In this document: one piece after another, positions 48,778 to 58,129 of the stretch
Numbering within the stretch: the stretch's first letter is position 1
Layout: each line of letters starts with the position of its first letter
Source of the DNA: Terriglobia bacterium
Lineage (GTDB): Bacteria > Acidobacteriota > Terriglobia > Terriglobales > Acidobacteriaceae
Direction of reading: 5' to 3'
Assembly (NCBI GenBank): GCA_020072845.1
Contig: JAIQGF010000016.1
Span: forward strand, 124,001-188,000
Length of the DNA stretch: 64,000 bases
Position numbers and translations under genes: made by a program
The notes under the pieces: generated by a model
The model's input: only the letters and a program-made list of their open reading frames with translations
Told to the model about the DNA's origin: nothing
The model's database searches: none

Positions 48778-51700
48778 ATGGGCATCAACATCGGACTGGA
48801 CATCGGCGCCGTCAGCCTCAAGCTGGCCGCCATCGGCGCCGCGGGCGACCATGAGTTGCTCGGTCGCCTGACCACGAAAAACCCGGACGGCTTCTTCCAC
48901 GCCGAGTTCCCTGCCGCCACCGCGCTGGCCGGACGCCCGCTCGCGCTCTCGCGTTATCGCCGCATCCAGGGCAGCCCGATGCAGTCCACCTTCGACCTGC
49001 TCAAGGAGTTCTACGAGCACGTGCCGGAAGAAAAGGTGGAAGGCATCCGCGTCACCGGCTCGGGCAGCGAGTTGATCGCCAAAGTCCTGGGCATCTATTT
49101 CGAGAACGAATTCCGCGCCGTCGCCAAGGGCGTGCGCGAGTTCTATCCCGGCGTGCGCACCGTTTTCGAGATGGGCGGCGAGACCTCGAAGTACATCCGC
49201 CTGGAGCCCAGCGCGCAATCGAAATACCTCGGCATCGTGGATTACCAGTCGAGCGGCGATTGCGCCGCCGGCACCGGATCGTTCATTGACCAGCAGGCCA
49301 CGCGTCTTCTCTATAACGTCGAAGAAGTCGGGCCGGCGGCGTGCGGCGCCAGTTGCGCGGCGCGGATCGCCGGACGCTGCTCGGTTTTTGCCAAGTCGGA
49401 CATGATCCACGCGCAGCAAAAGGGCTACACCACCGACCAGATCCTGCGCGGCCTGTGCGACGCGGTGGCGCGCAATTTCAAATCGGCAATCGTGAAGGGC
49501 AAGCAGGTAATGCCGCCGGTGGCATTCGTCGGCGGCGTCGCGCTCAATCAGGGCGTGCGCAACGCCATGCGCGATGCCTTCCAACTCAGCGACGACGATT
49601 TCATTGTCCCCGAGTACTACTGCTGGCTGGGCGCGCTGGGCGCCGCCATCTTCGAGAGCGTCGAGGTGCGCAAGCGTTCCTTCAAGCGCATTCACCAACT
49701 GCGCCAGCACGCCGGCAAACAGACCTTCGCCTGCTCCGAAGTGCTGTCCATGGACAACGTCCTGCTGCTTCGCGATCGCGTCGCCGATGTGGCACTGCCC
49801 GCCGAAGGAAAGATTGACGCCTACCTCGGCATTGATATCGGCTCCGTCAGCACCAACCTGGTCGCCATCGACACGCATGGCAACCTGCTGCACGAAATTT
49901 ATCTGCGCACCCAGGGCCGCCCCATTGAGGTTGTGAACGCCGGACTCGCGGAAATCGAGCAGGTGCTCGGCGACCGCCTCAACATTCTCGGCGTGGGCAC
50001 CACCGGGTCGGGTCGCGAATTGATCGGCGAACTGGTCGGCGCCGACACTGTCAACGATGAAATCACCGCCCACAAGACCGGCGCCATGCACGTCTCCGAT
50101 CGCCTCGGCATGGAGCGCGTGGACACCATCTTCGAAATCGGCGGCCAGGATTCCAAGTTCATCCGCATTGACGACGGCGTGGTCGTGGACTTCACCATGA
50201 ACGAAGCGTGCGCCGCCGGCACCGGATCGTTCCTGGAAGAGCAGGCGGAGAAGCTCGGCATCTCGATCAAGGATGAGTTCGCGCAGATGGCGCTGGCTTC
50301 CAGCAAGCCGGCGCGGTTGGGCGAGCGCTGCACCGTGTTCATGGAGCGCGACGTCACCAGCCTGCTGCTGAAAGGCGCCGAAGTTGGCGATCTGGCGGCG
50401 GGCCTGGCCTACTCGGTCGCGCTGAATTACCTGAACCGCGTGGTGCGCGGCCGCAAGATCGGCGGCGTCATCTTCTTCCAGGGCGGCACCGCTTACAACG
50501 ACGCGGTCGCCGCCGCGTTTTCGCAAATTCTCGCCAAACGCATCATCGTGCCGCCGCACAACGGCGTGATCGGCGCCATCGGCATGGCCCTGATCGCGCA
50601 GGAGGTCATGCAGCAGCGCGGCCGGCCGGCCAGCAAATTCCGCGGCTACCACCTCGACCGGGTGGACTACAAAACCCGCGAGTTCGTTTGCAAGGCTTGC
50701 TCCAATTTCTGCGACATCAAGGAATTCAACGTCGAGGGCCAGCGCACCTACTGGGGCGACAAGTGTTCCGACAAATTCCGCAAGCGCGCCCGCACCGACC
50801 GCAAACCGGTGGTCGCTGACCTGGTCGAATACCGCGACAAAGTCCTCGAGCAGGTCCTCAAGCCGCCCGCCGGCAACCGCAAGAAAGTCGGCGTGCCGCG
50901 CACCATGTTCTTCTACGACAAGTTTCCCTTCTGGTGCGCGTACCTCCAGGAGCTGGGGTTTGACGTGGTGGTCTCGCCGCGCACCGACCCGGTGATCGCG
51001 GCCAGCGGCGATGAACTGGCCATCGCGCAGCCCTGCTTCCCGGTGAAGGTGGCGCACGGGCACGTGCAGAAGCTGCTGGAAACCGGCGTGGATTACGTTC
51101 TGCTGCCCAACGCGCTCAACGAATATTCCGAGCAGCCGGCGCAAGAATCGCACCTCTGCCCGTGGAGCCAGACGCTGCCCTTCGTGGTGCGCGCCATCCC
51201 GCAGATGGAGGCCGCGCGCGCCAAGTTCCTGGTGCCCACCGTCAACTTCCGTTACGGGCGCAAGCACGTGGAAAAGGAACTGGCAGAGTTCGCCAAGACG
51301 CTCGGTATTTCGCGCCGCATGTCCGACCGCGCCGTTACCGCCGCCTACGCGGCTCAGGGCGCGTTTACCGACCAGTTGCTGGAAGCGGGTGCGCACGCGC
51401 TCCGCGAAGTCGAGCGCACCGGCGAACCCGCGCTGGTGCTGGTCGGACGCTCCTACAACCTCTACGACCGCAGCATCAACTGCGACATCCCGCGCAAGCT
51501 GCGCGCGCAGTACGGCGCCAATGTCATTCCCATGGATTTCCTCCCCCTGGAACAGGAGGACATCACCGAAGTCAACCCGAACATGTACTGGAACTCCGGG
51601 CGCAGGATTCTGGCCGCGGCGCGCATCACCCGCCGCCGCCGCAACCTGCACGTGGTGTACATCTCGAATTTCAAGTGCGGCCCCGATTCCTACATCAAGT

Positions 51701-51840
51701 CGTTCATGAACGACGCCGCCGGAAAACCCGGCCTGGTGCTGCAATTCGACGGGCACTCCAACGACGCCGGCTTCATCACCCGTTGCGAAGCCTATCTCGA
51801 CAGCAAAGGATTCCTGCGATGCTCCGCCATCACCACCTAA
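48778..51840 (+). CDS. BadF/HgdC-type ATPase, double activase domain plus DUF2229-like domain
   Basis: 1020 aa. There are two tandem ASKHA-fold ATPase domains of the 2-hydroxyacyl-CoA dehydratase activase family. Domain 1 starts INIGLDIGAVSLKLAAIG, with GGETSKYI and CAAGTGSFIDQQA. Domain 2 starts near residue 347 with YLGIDIGSVSTNLVAID, then GVGTTGSGREL, EIGGQDSKFIRI and ACAAGTGSFLEEQAEKLGI. From about 630 a dehydratase-like region begins (CKACSNFCDIKEFN, VGVPRTMFFYDKFPFWCAYL). It pairs with the next gene, overlapping it by 22 bp. ATP-driven electron activation of a partner iron-sulfur protein is the family role; the substrate here is unknown. Confidence 0.85.
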   Translation: MGINIGLDIGAVSLKLAAIGAAGDHELLGRLTTKNPDGFFHAEFPAATALAGRPLALSRYRRIQGSPMQSTFDLLKEFYEHVPEEKVEGIRVTGSGSELIAKVLGIYFENEFRAVAKGVREFYPGVRTVFEMGGETSKYIRLEPSAQSKYLGIVDYQSSGDCAAGTGSFIDQQATRLLYNVEEVGPAACGASCAARIAGRCSVFAKSDMIHAQQKGYTTDQILRGLCDAVARNFKSAIVKGKQVMPPVAFVGGVALNQGVRNAMRDAFQLSDDDFIVPEYYCWLGALGAAIFESVEVRKRSFKRIHQLRQHAGKQTFACSEVLSMDNVLLLRDRVADVALPAEGKIDAYLGIDIGSVSTNLVAIDTHGNLLHEIYLRTQGRPIEVVNAGLAEIEQVLGDRLNILGVGTTGSGRELIGELVGADTVNDEITAHKTGAMHVSDRLGMERVDTIFEIGGQDSKFIRIDDGVVVDFTMNEACAAGTGSFLEEQAEKLGISIKDEFAQMALASSKPARLGERCTVFMERDVTSLLLKGAEVGDLAAGLAYSVALNYLNRVVRGRKIGGVIFFQGGTAYNDAVAAAFSQILAKRIIVPPHNGVIGAIGMALIAQEVMQQRGRPASKFRGYHLDRVDYKTREFVCKACSNFCDIKEFNVEGQRTYWGDKCSDKFRKRARTDRKPVVADLVEYRDKVLEQVLKPPAGNRKKVGVPRTMFFYDKFPFWCAYLQELGFDVVVSPRTDPVIAASGDELAIAQPCFPVKVAHGHVQKLLETGVDYVLLPNALNEYSEQPAQESHLCPWSQTLPFVVRAIPQMEAARAKFLVPTVNFRYGRKHVEKELAEFAKTLGISRRMSDRAVTAAYAAQGAFTDQLLEAGAHALREVERTGEPALVLVGRSYNLYDRSINCDIPRKLRAQYGANVIPMDFLPLEQEDITEVNPNMYWNSGRRILAAARITRRRRNLHVVYISNFKCGPDSYIKSFMNDAAGKPGLVLQFDGHSNDAGFITRCEAYLDSKGFLRCSAITT

Positions 51841-53135
51841 CCCGCAAGATCGGCGCCGCCAATCCGCTGGCCGGAAAAAAAGTCTACATTCCCGCCATGG
51901 CGCAGGGCAGCGTGGAGGCCTTTGCGAGCGTGTTCCGCTGGCTCGGTATTGACGCCGCCCCCACGCCGCCCTCCAACGAGCGCACGCGCGAACTGGGCGC
52001 CAAGCACACCGCGGGCGACGAATGTTACCCGGCGAAAGTCACCGTTGGTGACTTCCTGCGCATTGTCGAGCAGCCCGCCTTCGATCCGCGCCAGACCGTG
52101 TTCTTCATGGCCACCGCCGACGGCCCCTGCCGCTTCGGCCAGTACGCGCCCTTCCTGCGCAAGCTCCTGGACGAGGCCGGCTACCCCGACGTGCAGGTCT
52201 TTTCGCCGACCAGCAAGAACGGCTACAGCGACATCGGCGATATCGCGGGTGCTTTCATGCGCGCGTCGTGGCGGGCGCTGGTGGCGGCCGACCTGCTGCG
52301 CAAGGCGCTGCTCAAAGCGCGCCCGTACGAAGTCACCGCCGGCGACGCCGACCGCGCCTTCGACCAATCCCTGGCCGACCTCTGCACCACCATCGAGAAC
52401 AGTTGCGCCGACACCAAGTGCCAGCTCAAGCAGATCGTGGCCTCGATGGAACGCGCCCGCGAACGCTTCCGCCGCGTTCCCGCCCGTTACGAGCGCAACC
52501 TGCCGCTGATCGGAGTGGTCGGCGAAATCTTTTGCCGGCTGAATAATTTCAGCAACGACGACCTGGTTCGCAAATTGGAGAGCTACGGGGCCGAGTCCTG
52601 GCTGAGCGACATCATGGAGTGGATCGCCTACACCAACTCCGAACAGGCGCGCCACCTCAAGCTGTGCGGCCGCAACTGGTCCCTGGAAATGGGCAAGACG
52701 CTGCTGCGCGATCACATCCAGATGGGTGACGAGCACGCCCTCGCCGCGCCCTTCCATGAGGACGGCATCGGCTACGAAGAGCCGCCGATCGACGAAGTGC
52801 TGCGCCTCGCCGAGCCCTACCTGCCCGTTTCCGGCGTCATGGGCGAAATGGTGCTGAGCGTCGGCAAGGCCGCCTACCTGGCCAAGCACGGCGCCGACGG
52901 CATCATCGACATCAGCCCCTTCACCTGCATGAACGGCATCGTCAGCGAAGCCATCTACCCTAAACTGAGCAAGGACTACGGCGGGATTCCCATCCGCAAC
53001 TTCTATTTCGATGGCACCCAATCCGATCTTGATCGCGACCTCGGCATCTACATGGAGCTGGCGCGCTCCTATCGCGAGAAGAAAAAATGGGCGCGCCGCT
53101 ATCCCGCCTACTTCGGCGCCGCCGCCGCCGACTAG
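51819..53135 (+). CDS. 2-hydroxyacyl-CoA dehydratase-like protein (COG3581 type), activase partner
   Basis: 438 aa from ATG 51819, overlapping the activase gene by 22 bp. It resembles the D-component-like part of activase/dehydratase systems. Conserved Cys residues lie in GDECYPAKVTVGDF, DGPCRFGQYAPFLRKLL, CADTKCQL and FTCMNGIVSEA, and could hold an iron-sulfur cluster. GVVGEIFCRLNNFSNDDLV is another family-type segment. There is no membrane segment. Coupling to the 1020-aa ATPase suggests a two-protein redox enzyme. No CoA-pathway genes lie nearby, so the reaction is not assignable. Confidence 0.8.
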   Translation: MLRHHHLTRKIGAANPLAGKKVYIPAMAQGSVEAFASVFRWLGIDAAPTPPSNERTRELGAKHTAGDECYPAKVTVGDFLRIVEQPAFDPRQTVFFMATADGPCRFGQYAPFLRKLLDEAGYPDVQVFSPTSKNGYSDIGDIAGAFMRASWRALVAADLLRKALLKARPYEVTAGDADRAFDQSLADLCTTIENSCADTKCQLKQIVASMERARERFRRVPARYERNLPLIGVVGEIFCRLNNFSNDDLVRKLESYGAESWLSDIMEWIAYTNSEQARHLKLCGRNWSLEMGKTLLRDHIQMGDEHALAAPFHEDGIGYEEPPIDEVLRLAEPYLPVSGVMGEMVLSVGKAAYLAKHGADGIIDISPFTCMNGIVSEAIYPKLSKDYGGIPIRNFYFDGTQSDLDRDLGIYMELARSYREKKKWARRYPAYFGAAAAD

Positions 53136-53162
53136 CGCCCGCTAAATTCCACGATGGCGTCG

Positions 53163-53195
53163 TCCTGAGCACGCCCGGGTTTGGCGTGCTCAGGA
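53163..53195. terminator. Perfect 13-bp hairpin after the activase operon
   Basis: TCCTGAGCACGCC and GGCGTGCTCAGGA pair perfectly around a 7-nt CGGGTTT loop. Only ATCTATGCTTTTCC follows, so the U-tract is weak. It acts as a terminator or is a small palindromic repeat. Confidence 0.55.
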
Positions 53196-53284
53196 TCTAT
53201 GCTTTTCCGCGTTCCACACCGGATCCTTACATCGTGCGCTGCTATAATCGCGCTTCTTTTTTGCCCCTCAGAGGAGAAGCTCCC

Positions 53285-56200
53285 GTGAACAAACTGGCCG
53301 CCTTGTTGTTCGCCATCGCCATCATTGCTGCACCCGCCGCCGCGCAGCGGCAGAAAAAAACGCCCGCGCCGAACGCCCCGTCGGCAAAGGCGCAAGCCCC
53401 GCAACCACAGTTCAGCGAAACCCTTTACGACGGCATGAAGTGGCGGCTGATCGGCCCCTTCCGCGGCGGGCGCGTGCTGGCGGTGACCGGCGTTCCCGGC
53501 CAGCCCAACACCTACTACTTCGGCGCGGTCGCCGGCGGCGTGTGGAAGACCACTGATGGCGGCGCTAGCTGGCAGCCAATGTCCGACAAAGAACCGTTCT
53601 GGTCGGTGGGCGCAATCGCGGTCGCGCCCTCGAATCCAAGCATGCTGTACGTTGGCACCGGCGAAGCCTGCATTCGCGGCGACATCACTTACGGCAACGG
53701 CGTCTGGAAGTCGCTCGACGGCGGCCGCACCTGGCAGCATGTCGGCCTCGAAGACACGCGCCAGATCGGCCGCATCTTTGTCGATCCGCACAATCCCAAC
53801 ATCGTCTTTGTCGCCGCCCTCGGTCACGCGTTTGGTCCCAACGCGGAGCGCGGCGTCTTTCGCACCACCGACGGCGGCGCTACCTGGCAGAAGGTCCTCT
53901 ATAAGGACGACAAGACCGGCGCGATTGACCTTTCCTTCGATCCCAACAATCCCAACCTGATCTTTGCCGCCCTGTACGAAGCCCGCCGCTCTCCCTGGGA
54001 ACTGGTCAGCGGCGGCCCGGGCAGCGGCCTGTATCGCTCCAGCGACGGCGGCACAACCTGGAAGCAGCTCACCGGAAACGGGCTGCCGAAGGGCGTTTTG
54101 GGGCGCATCGGCGTCGTCGTGTCGGGCGCGAACTCCGATCGCATTTACGCCGTCATCGAGGCCGAGCAGGGCGGCATCTATCGTTCCGACAACGGCGGCG
54201 AAAACTGGACCAAGGTCTCGGGCGACGCGCGTTTCACCCAGCGCTCCTGGTACTACGGCCACATTTTCGCCGACCCGAAAAACGCCGACACCGTCTACAT
54301 GCTCAACGTCGGCATGTTCCGCTCCGCCGACGCCGGCAAGACGTGGACGCAAATCCGCGCGCCCCACGGCGACACGCACGGCCTGTGGATCGATCCTGAC
54401 AATCCGCAGCGCATGATCGAGGGCAATGACGGCGGCGCCACCATCTCCACCGACTTTGGGAAAACCTGGACCACGCTCAATAACCAGCCGACGGCGCAGT
54501 TCTACCACGTTGCCACCGACAACCGCTTCCGTTACTACGTCTACGGCGCGCAGCAGGACAATTCCACCGTCGCCATCGCCAGCAGCACAGATCGTGGCAC
54601 GATAGATCGTGAGGACTGGTACGCCGTCGGCGGCGGCGAGGCCGGCTTCGTGGTTCCCTACCCGCCCGATCCCAACATCGTCTTTGCCGGCTCCTACGAC
54701 GGCCTGATCACGCGCTACAACAAATCCACGGGCGCATTGCAGGACGTGAATCCCTGGCCCGACAATCCCATGGGCTGGGGCGCGGCGCAACTGAAGTACC
54801 GTTTCCAGTGGACCGCGCCCATCGCGCTCTCGCCGCACGATGCCAACGTGCTTTATCACGGCGCCAACGTGCTCTTCCGCAGCACCAACATGGGCCACAG
54901 TTGGACGGCCATCAGCCCCGACCTCACCCGCAACGACAAGACCCGGCAAGGCCCTTCCGGCGGCCCCATCACCAAGGACAACACCAGCGTCGAGTATTAC
55001 GGCACCATCTTTGCCGTCGCCGAATCGCCGCTGCAGAAGGGTGTCATCTGGGCCGGCAGCGACGACGGCCTCCTCCACCTCACCCGCGACGACGGCGGCG
55101 CCTGGCAGAACGTCACGCCCAAAGACCTGCCCGAGTGGGGCACCGTCAGCCTGATTGACGCCTCGCCCAGCGACGCCGCCACCGCCTATGTCGCGGTGGA
55201 CCGCCACCGCCTCGACGACCTCGCGCCCTACATCTTCGCCACCCACGACTTCGGCAAGACCTGGACGAGGATCGTCAGCGGCATTCCTGCCGGGTCCTTC
55301 GTCCACGCCGTTCGCCAGGACCCGGTCAACAAGGACATGCTCTACGCCGGCACCGAGAGCGGCCTATTTATATCGTGGGACGATGGGTCGCACTGGCAGC
55401 CGCTGAAGCTCAACCTGCCGGACGTCCCGGTTCACGACCTGGTGGTCAAGAACAATGACCTGGTGATCGCCACCCATGGCCGCGCCTTCTGGAGCCTGGA
55501 CGACATTGCCCCGCTGCGCGAACTCGCGTCCGCGGCCCATGCCGACGTGTACCTCTACAAGCCCGCTCCGGCATTTCGCCAGCGCGGCCGCGGTTTCCAG
55601 ATTCCTTCGCAGGCGCCCGTAGGCCACAACCCGCCCTCGCCGGTCGTGCTCGATTACTTCCTCAAGTCCGCGCCGCAGGGCGAGGTAACGCTGGAAATTC
55701 TCGATGCGCAAGGCAAGCTGGTGCGCAAGTATTCCAGCCAGGAAGAGAAAAAGAAGCGCCAAGCCGCCGAAACCGAAAGCGAGTTCGAGGAGTTCACGCC
55801 CCCCGCTTCGCCCAAGCTGCCGGTCAAGGCCGGCATGAATCGCTTCACCTGGGACCTGCGTTACGCAGCTCCTGCCAACGTACCCGGGCTGGCGCAATGG
55901 GGAGGGCGTCCGCGCGGTCCGCTGGCAATTCCCGGTACGTACACGGCGCGGCTTACGGTCGCGGACAAGCCGTACTCCGTCCCGCTGGAAGTCAAGCCCG
56001 ATCCGCGCGTGCCGGCCACGCCCGCCGACCTCGCGAAGCAGTTTGAACTGGCCACCGAGATCGCGCGCCGCACCCGCCAGGCCAACGACGCGGTCAACCA
56101 GATGCGCGACCTGCGCACGCAATTGGCGGAGCTGAAAGAGCGCTACGAAAAAGACGCTCGCGCCAAGGAATTGCTCGCCGCAGCCGAGGCGCTGGAGAAG

Positions 56201-56497
56201 AAGGTCACGCCCGTCGAAGAGGAGATCGCGCAGACCAGATCAAAGGCCAGCGAAGACCCGCTGAACTACCCGGTCCGGGTCAACAACAAGCTGCTGCTGT
56301 TGCAGCAGACCGTCGAAAGCGCCGACGCCGCGCCCACGCAGCAGTCTTATGCCGTGTTCGACGAACTCAGCCGGCAGCTCGACGCCGCGCTGGCGCAATG
56401 GAGGCAGATTCTGAACACCGACGTGCCCGCGCTGAACGCGCTCATCCAGAAATCGAACCTGCCGGTGATTTTCCTGACCTCGGGCGCACAAAAGTGA
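53285..56497 (+). CDS. Secreted VPS10/BNR-repeat (sortilin-like) protein
   Basis: 1070 aa. GTG start at 53285 with AGGAGA upstream; TATAAT at 53243-53248 fits a -10 box. There is a signal peptide of about 21 residues (LAALLFAIAIIAAPAAA). Then come multiple BNR/Asp-box repeats, S/T-x-D-x-G-x-T-W, such as TTDGGASW, SLDGGRTW, SSDGGTTW, SADAGKTW and STDFGKTW, forming one or two beta-propellers to about residue 740. After that are an Ig-like segment and a C-terminal coiled coil (about 915-1070). Such proteins are common in Acidobacteria. The ligand or catalytic activity is unknown. Confidence 0.85.
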   Translation: MNKLAALLFAIAIIAAPAAAQRQKKTPAPNAPSAKAQAPQPQFSETLYDGMKWRLIGPFRGGRVLAVTGVPGQPNTYYFGAVAGGVWKTTDGGASWQPMSDKEPFWSVGAIAVAPSNPSMLYVGTGEACIRGDITYGNGVWKSLDGGRTWQHVGLEDTRQIGRIFVDPHNPNIVFVAALGHAFGPNAERGVFRTTDGGATWQKVLYKDDKTGAIDLSFDPNNPNLIFAALYEARRSPWELVSGGPGSGLYRSSDGGTTWKQLTGNGLPKGVLGRIGVVVSGANSDRIYAVIEAEQGGIYRSDNGGENWTKVSGDARFTQRSWYYGHIFADPKNADTVYMLNVGMFRSADAGKTWTQIRAPHGDTHGLWIDPDNPQRMIEGNDGGATISTDFGKTWTTLNNQPTAQFYHVATDNRFRYYVYGAQQDNSTVAIASSTDRGTIDREDWYAVGGGEAGFVVPYPPDPNIVFAGSYDGLITRYNKSTGALQDVNPWPDNPMGWGAAQLKYRFQWTAPIALSPHDANVLYHGANVLFRSTNMGHSWTAISPDLTRNDKTRQGPSGGPITKDNTSVEYYGTIFAVAESPLQKGVIWAGSDDGLLHLTRDDGGAWQNVTPKDLPEWGTVSLIDASPSDAATAYVAVDRHRLDDLAPYIFATHDFGKTWTRIVSGIPAGSFVHAVRQDPVNKDMLYAGTESGLFISWDDGSHWQPLKLNLPDVPVHDLVVKNNDLVIATHGRAFWSLDDIAPLRELASAAHADVYLYKPAPAFRQRGRGFQIPSQAPVGHNPPSPVVLDYFLKSAPQGEVTLEILDAQGKLVRKYSSQEEKKKRQAAETESEFEEFTPPASPKLPVKAGMNRFTWDLRYAAPANVPGLAQWGGRPRGPLAIPGTYTARLTVADKPYSVPLEVKPDPRVPATPADLAKQFELATEIARRTRQANDAVNQMRDLRTQLAELKERYEKDARAKELLAAAEALEKKVTPVEEEIAQTRSKASEDPLNYPVRVNNKLLLLQQTVESADAAPTQQSYAVFDELSRQLDAALAQWRQILNTDVPALNALIQKSNLPVIFLTSGAQK

Positions 56498-56592
56498 CAG
56501 AATCACACGAACCACTTGCGGCAGCGAGTCGCAGGATCGATATATTGATCATTGGGGCGGGCGAAGGTAGTTTTTCGGCCCGACGCGAGTAG
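56494..56592 (+). pseudogene. Truncated start of a flavoprotein/oxidoreductase gene
   Basis: A GTG overlapping the previous stop as GTGA opens a 32-codon frame, VTESHEPLAAASRRIDILII-GAGEGS. It reads like the N-terminal Rossmann motif of an FAD or NAD enzyme and then stops at 56590-56592. The rest of the gene is absent. Confidence 0.4.
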
Positions 56593-56626
56593 GCGCTACT
56601 TGCGAAGCAGCCGTGGGGACACAACG

Positions 56627-56839
56627 GTGCGGGGTCCAGCAAAAGTCGCAACTATCTTCACGAATTGTCCGCTCCCGCAATGTGCAAAGCGGGTGAGGAT
56701 ACAGTGGAAGCCGGAGGAATTGAGGACCACATTGGGCCGTGACGAAGTAGCCTTTTCGTGCCCTTACTGCGGCGGGACTTGGAAGCCCGGCGCAGCGGAA
56801 AAGGCCAGCCTGCGAATGCTCCTCACCTATTTATTCTAG
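56627..56839 (+). CDS. Possible small zinc-ribbon protein
   Basis: 70 aa from a GTG at 56627; a TTG at 56552 would give 95 aa. Two Cys pairs, NCPLPQC and SCPYCGGTW, are spaced about 35 residues apart, as in zinc ribbons. No ribosome-binding site is convincing and the protein is short, so this could be non-coding. It lies in the 56498-56968 stretch, which otherwise holds only the oxidoreductase remnant. Confidence 0.4.
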   Translation: MRGPAKVATIFTNCPLPQCAKRVRIQWKPEELRTTLGRDEVAFSCPYCGGTWKPGAAEKASLRMLLTYLF

Positions 56840-56968
56840 GCCCCACCTTAGGGGGTAATCCCGTCCGGCCTGCGTTGCGGCCAATGCCCTCCGGGGGCTG
56901 TGAGTTTCTAGTTGCACTCTTTCCGGGCAGGTGTATGATGCACACGTTCTGGTGCATGGAGTGCCCCG

Positions 56969-57325
56969 ATGTTTGCCCGTGTGGTTGAGTACGCGCCCGC
57001 ATCCGACGCCGCTTCACAGTTCGTACGGGCCGTGGAAGAGACTGTGCTTCGCATCGTTAAAGCGCAGGCGGGATGCGTTACGGCGTTCGTAGAACTGCGA
57101 GGTCAGGTGGTGTTGGGCGTGAGCGTCTGGGAATCCACAGCAGATGCTGCGAGGTTTAACCGGGAGTGTTACCCGGAAATCAAAGCCATGCTCCGACCCA
57201 TCCTCAAATGCGACCCGGAGCTCCACACTTTCGAGGTGCGAGAGATTGGAAGTGTCGTGGTGCGAGCGCGTGCCATGGTGCGCGACATATCGGGACCGCA
57301 GGGGCTAGGTTTCAGCTTGCAGTAG
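56969..57325 (+). CDS. Small ABM-like (dimeric alpha/beta barrel) protein, hypothetical
   Basis: 118 aa. The pattern of a strand, a helix with AVEETVLRIVKAQAGCVTAF, VLGVSVWESTADAARF and a closing helix, then FEVREI, resembles antibiotic-biosynthesis-monooxygenase-type domains. These often oxidise or bind small aromatic or heme-like ligands, but many have no known role. There are no membrane segments. It is followed 78 bp later by a cyclic-nucleotide-binding domain protein. Confidence 0.6.
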   Translation: MFARVVEYAPASDAASQFVRAVEETVLRIVKAQAGCVTAFVELRGQVVLGVSVWESTADAARFNRECYPEIKAMLRPILKCDPELHTFEVREIGSVVVRARAMVRDISGPQGLGFSLQ

Positions 57326-57403
57326 AACCCGCCATCCAGCCGCCGGCTTCCTACCCCGCTCCGGCCTGCAGCAGCCGCATTGCCAATTGGAAAGGGATTG
57401 CGC

Positions 57404-57853
57404 ATGCTAAAGGATCAGCGAGCGGAAACGAAGGAATTTCTTGCTGTTCTGCAGGCGGCAAGAAACCGGTTGGAGTTCGTTACGCCGAACGACTGGGCTC
57501 TGATCCTGGATAAGGCCACGCGCCGGTCCTTCGCCCAAGGCGACCACCTGATCGAGCTCAACAAACAGAATCCCAACGTCATCTTCGTGGTTAAGGGGTC
57601 GGCCAGCATCGTCAGTTCTCGTGGCTGGCAAATCGCGTCGGTTTGCGCCGGCGAAATCCTTGGCGAGATGGCTTTCCTGGAAGGAGCCAAGCCGAGCGCC
57701 ACCGTGGTGGCCGATGAGGCTGGCGAGGTCTATTCGATCTCGTGGGCCGCCTTGCACGAGCTGTTCGATCTCTACCCGCACCTCGGAGCGCGCTTCTATC
57801 GTTCCGTCGCCGTCAGCCTCTCGCGTCGCCTCCGCCAACAGATTTCCGAGTAG
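57404..57853 (+). CDS. Stand-alone cyclic nucleotide-binding domain protein
   Basis: 149 aa from ATG 57404, with GGAAAGGG upstream. The single domain shows FVVKGSASIVS, the phosphate-binding-cassette-like GEILGEMAFLEGAKPSATVV and VYSISWAALHELF. It ends at the last helix without a helix-turn-helix, so it is not itself a CRP-type transcription factor. The cassette lacks the usual Arg-Thr/Ser-Ala pair in canonical form (KPSATVV), so nucleotide affinity is uncertain. Confidence 0.75.
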   Translation: MLKDQRAETKEFLAVLQAARNRLEFVTPNDWALILDKATRRSFAQGDHLIELNKQNPNVIFVVKGSASIVSSRGWQIASVCAGEILGEMAFLEGAKPSATVVADEAGEVYSISWAALHELFDLYPHLGARFYRSVAVSLSRRLRQQISE

Positions 57854-57855
57854 CG

Positions 57856-57960
57856 TGAGGCGCGGAGCGGGTGCAACCCGGAGCGCAGCGAGGGGGCGAG
57901 CCCGCGGAGCCTGCCCTGAGCGAAGGCGAAGGGAAATCCTGAGCGCTCCGGCGCGAAGGA
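57856..57960. repeat. REP-like intergenic element before tRNA-Lys
   Basis: GC-rich sequence with GCGGAGCGGG, CGGAGCGCAGCGAGGG and CCTGAGCGAAGGCGAAGGG words, a style seen in dispersed bacterial repeats. No coding frame of interest is present. Confidence 0.5.
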
Positions 57961-57989
57961 CCTCAATAAACAAGTAACTCAATTATGAG

Positions 57990-58065
57990 TGGTGAGCGCG
58001 GCAGGATTCGAACCTGCGACCCATGCCTTAAAAGGGCATTGCTCTACCAACTGAGCTACGCGCCC
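57990..58065 (-). tRNA. tRNA-Lys (anticodon TTT)
   Basis: Cloverleaf on the minus strand. The acceptor is GGGCGCG/CGCGCTC. The D arm contains AGCTCAGTTGGTAGAGC. The anticodon stem ATGCC/GGCAT has loop CTTTTAA. The T arm is GCAGG-TTCGAAT-CCTGC. The encoded CCA is at 57990-57992. Confidence 0.97.
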
Positions 58066-58129
58066 ACGCTGCTATCAGTCTAGCAGAAACATTTCGCGCC
58101 AAGGCGGGCGCCGGCAGCAGCGCCTCCGG

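Noticed and set aside
48769-51756. 995-codon open frame on the minus strand
   Set aside because: It lies opposite the double-activase gene, which has unmistakable ATPase motifs; long antisense frames are expected at this GC and codon use.
53132-55306. 724-codon open frame on the minus strand
   Set aside because: It is antisense to the BNR-repeat protein; it only mirrors the Asp-box periodicity.
57404-57853. CRP-family transcription factor
   Set aside because: The protein ends after the cyclic-nucleotide domain and has no helix-turn-helix.
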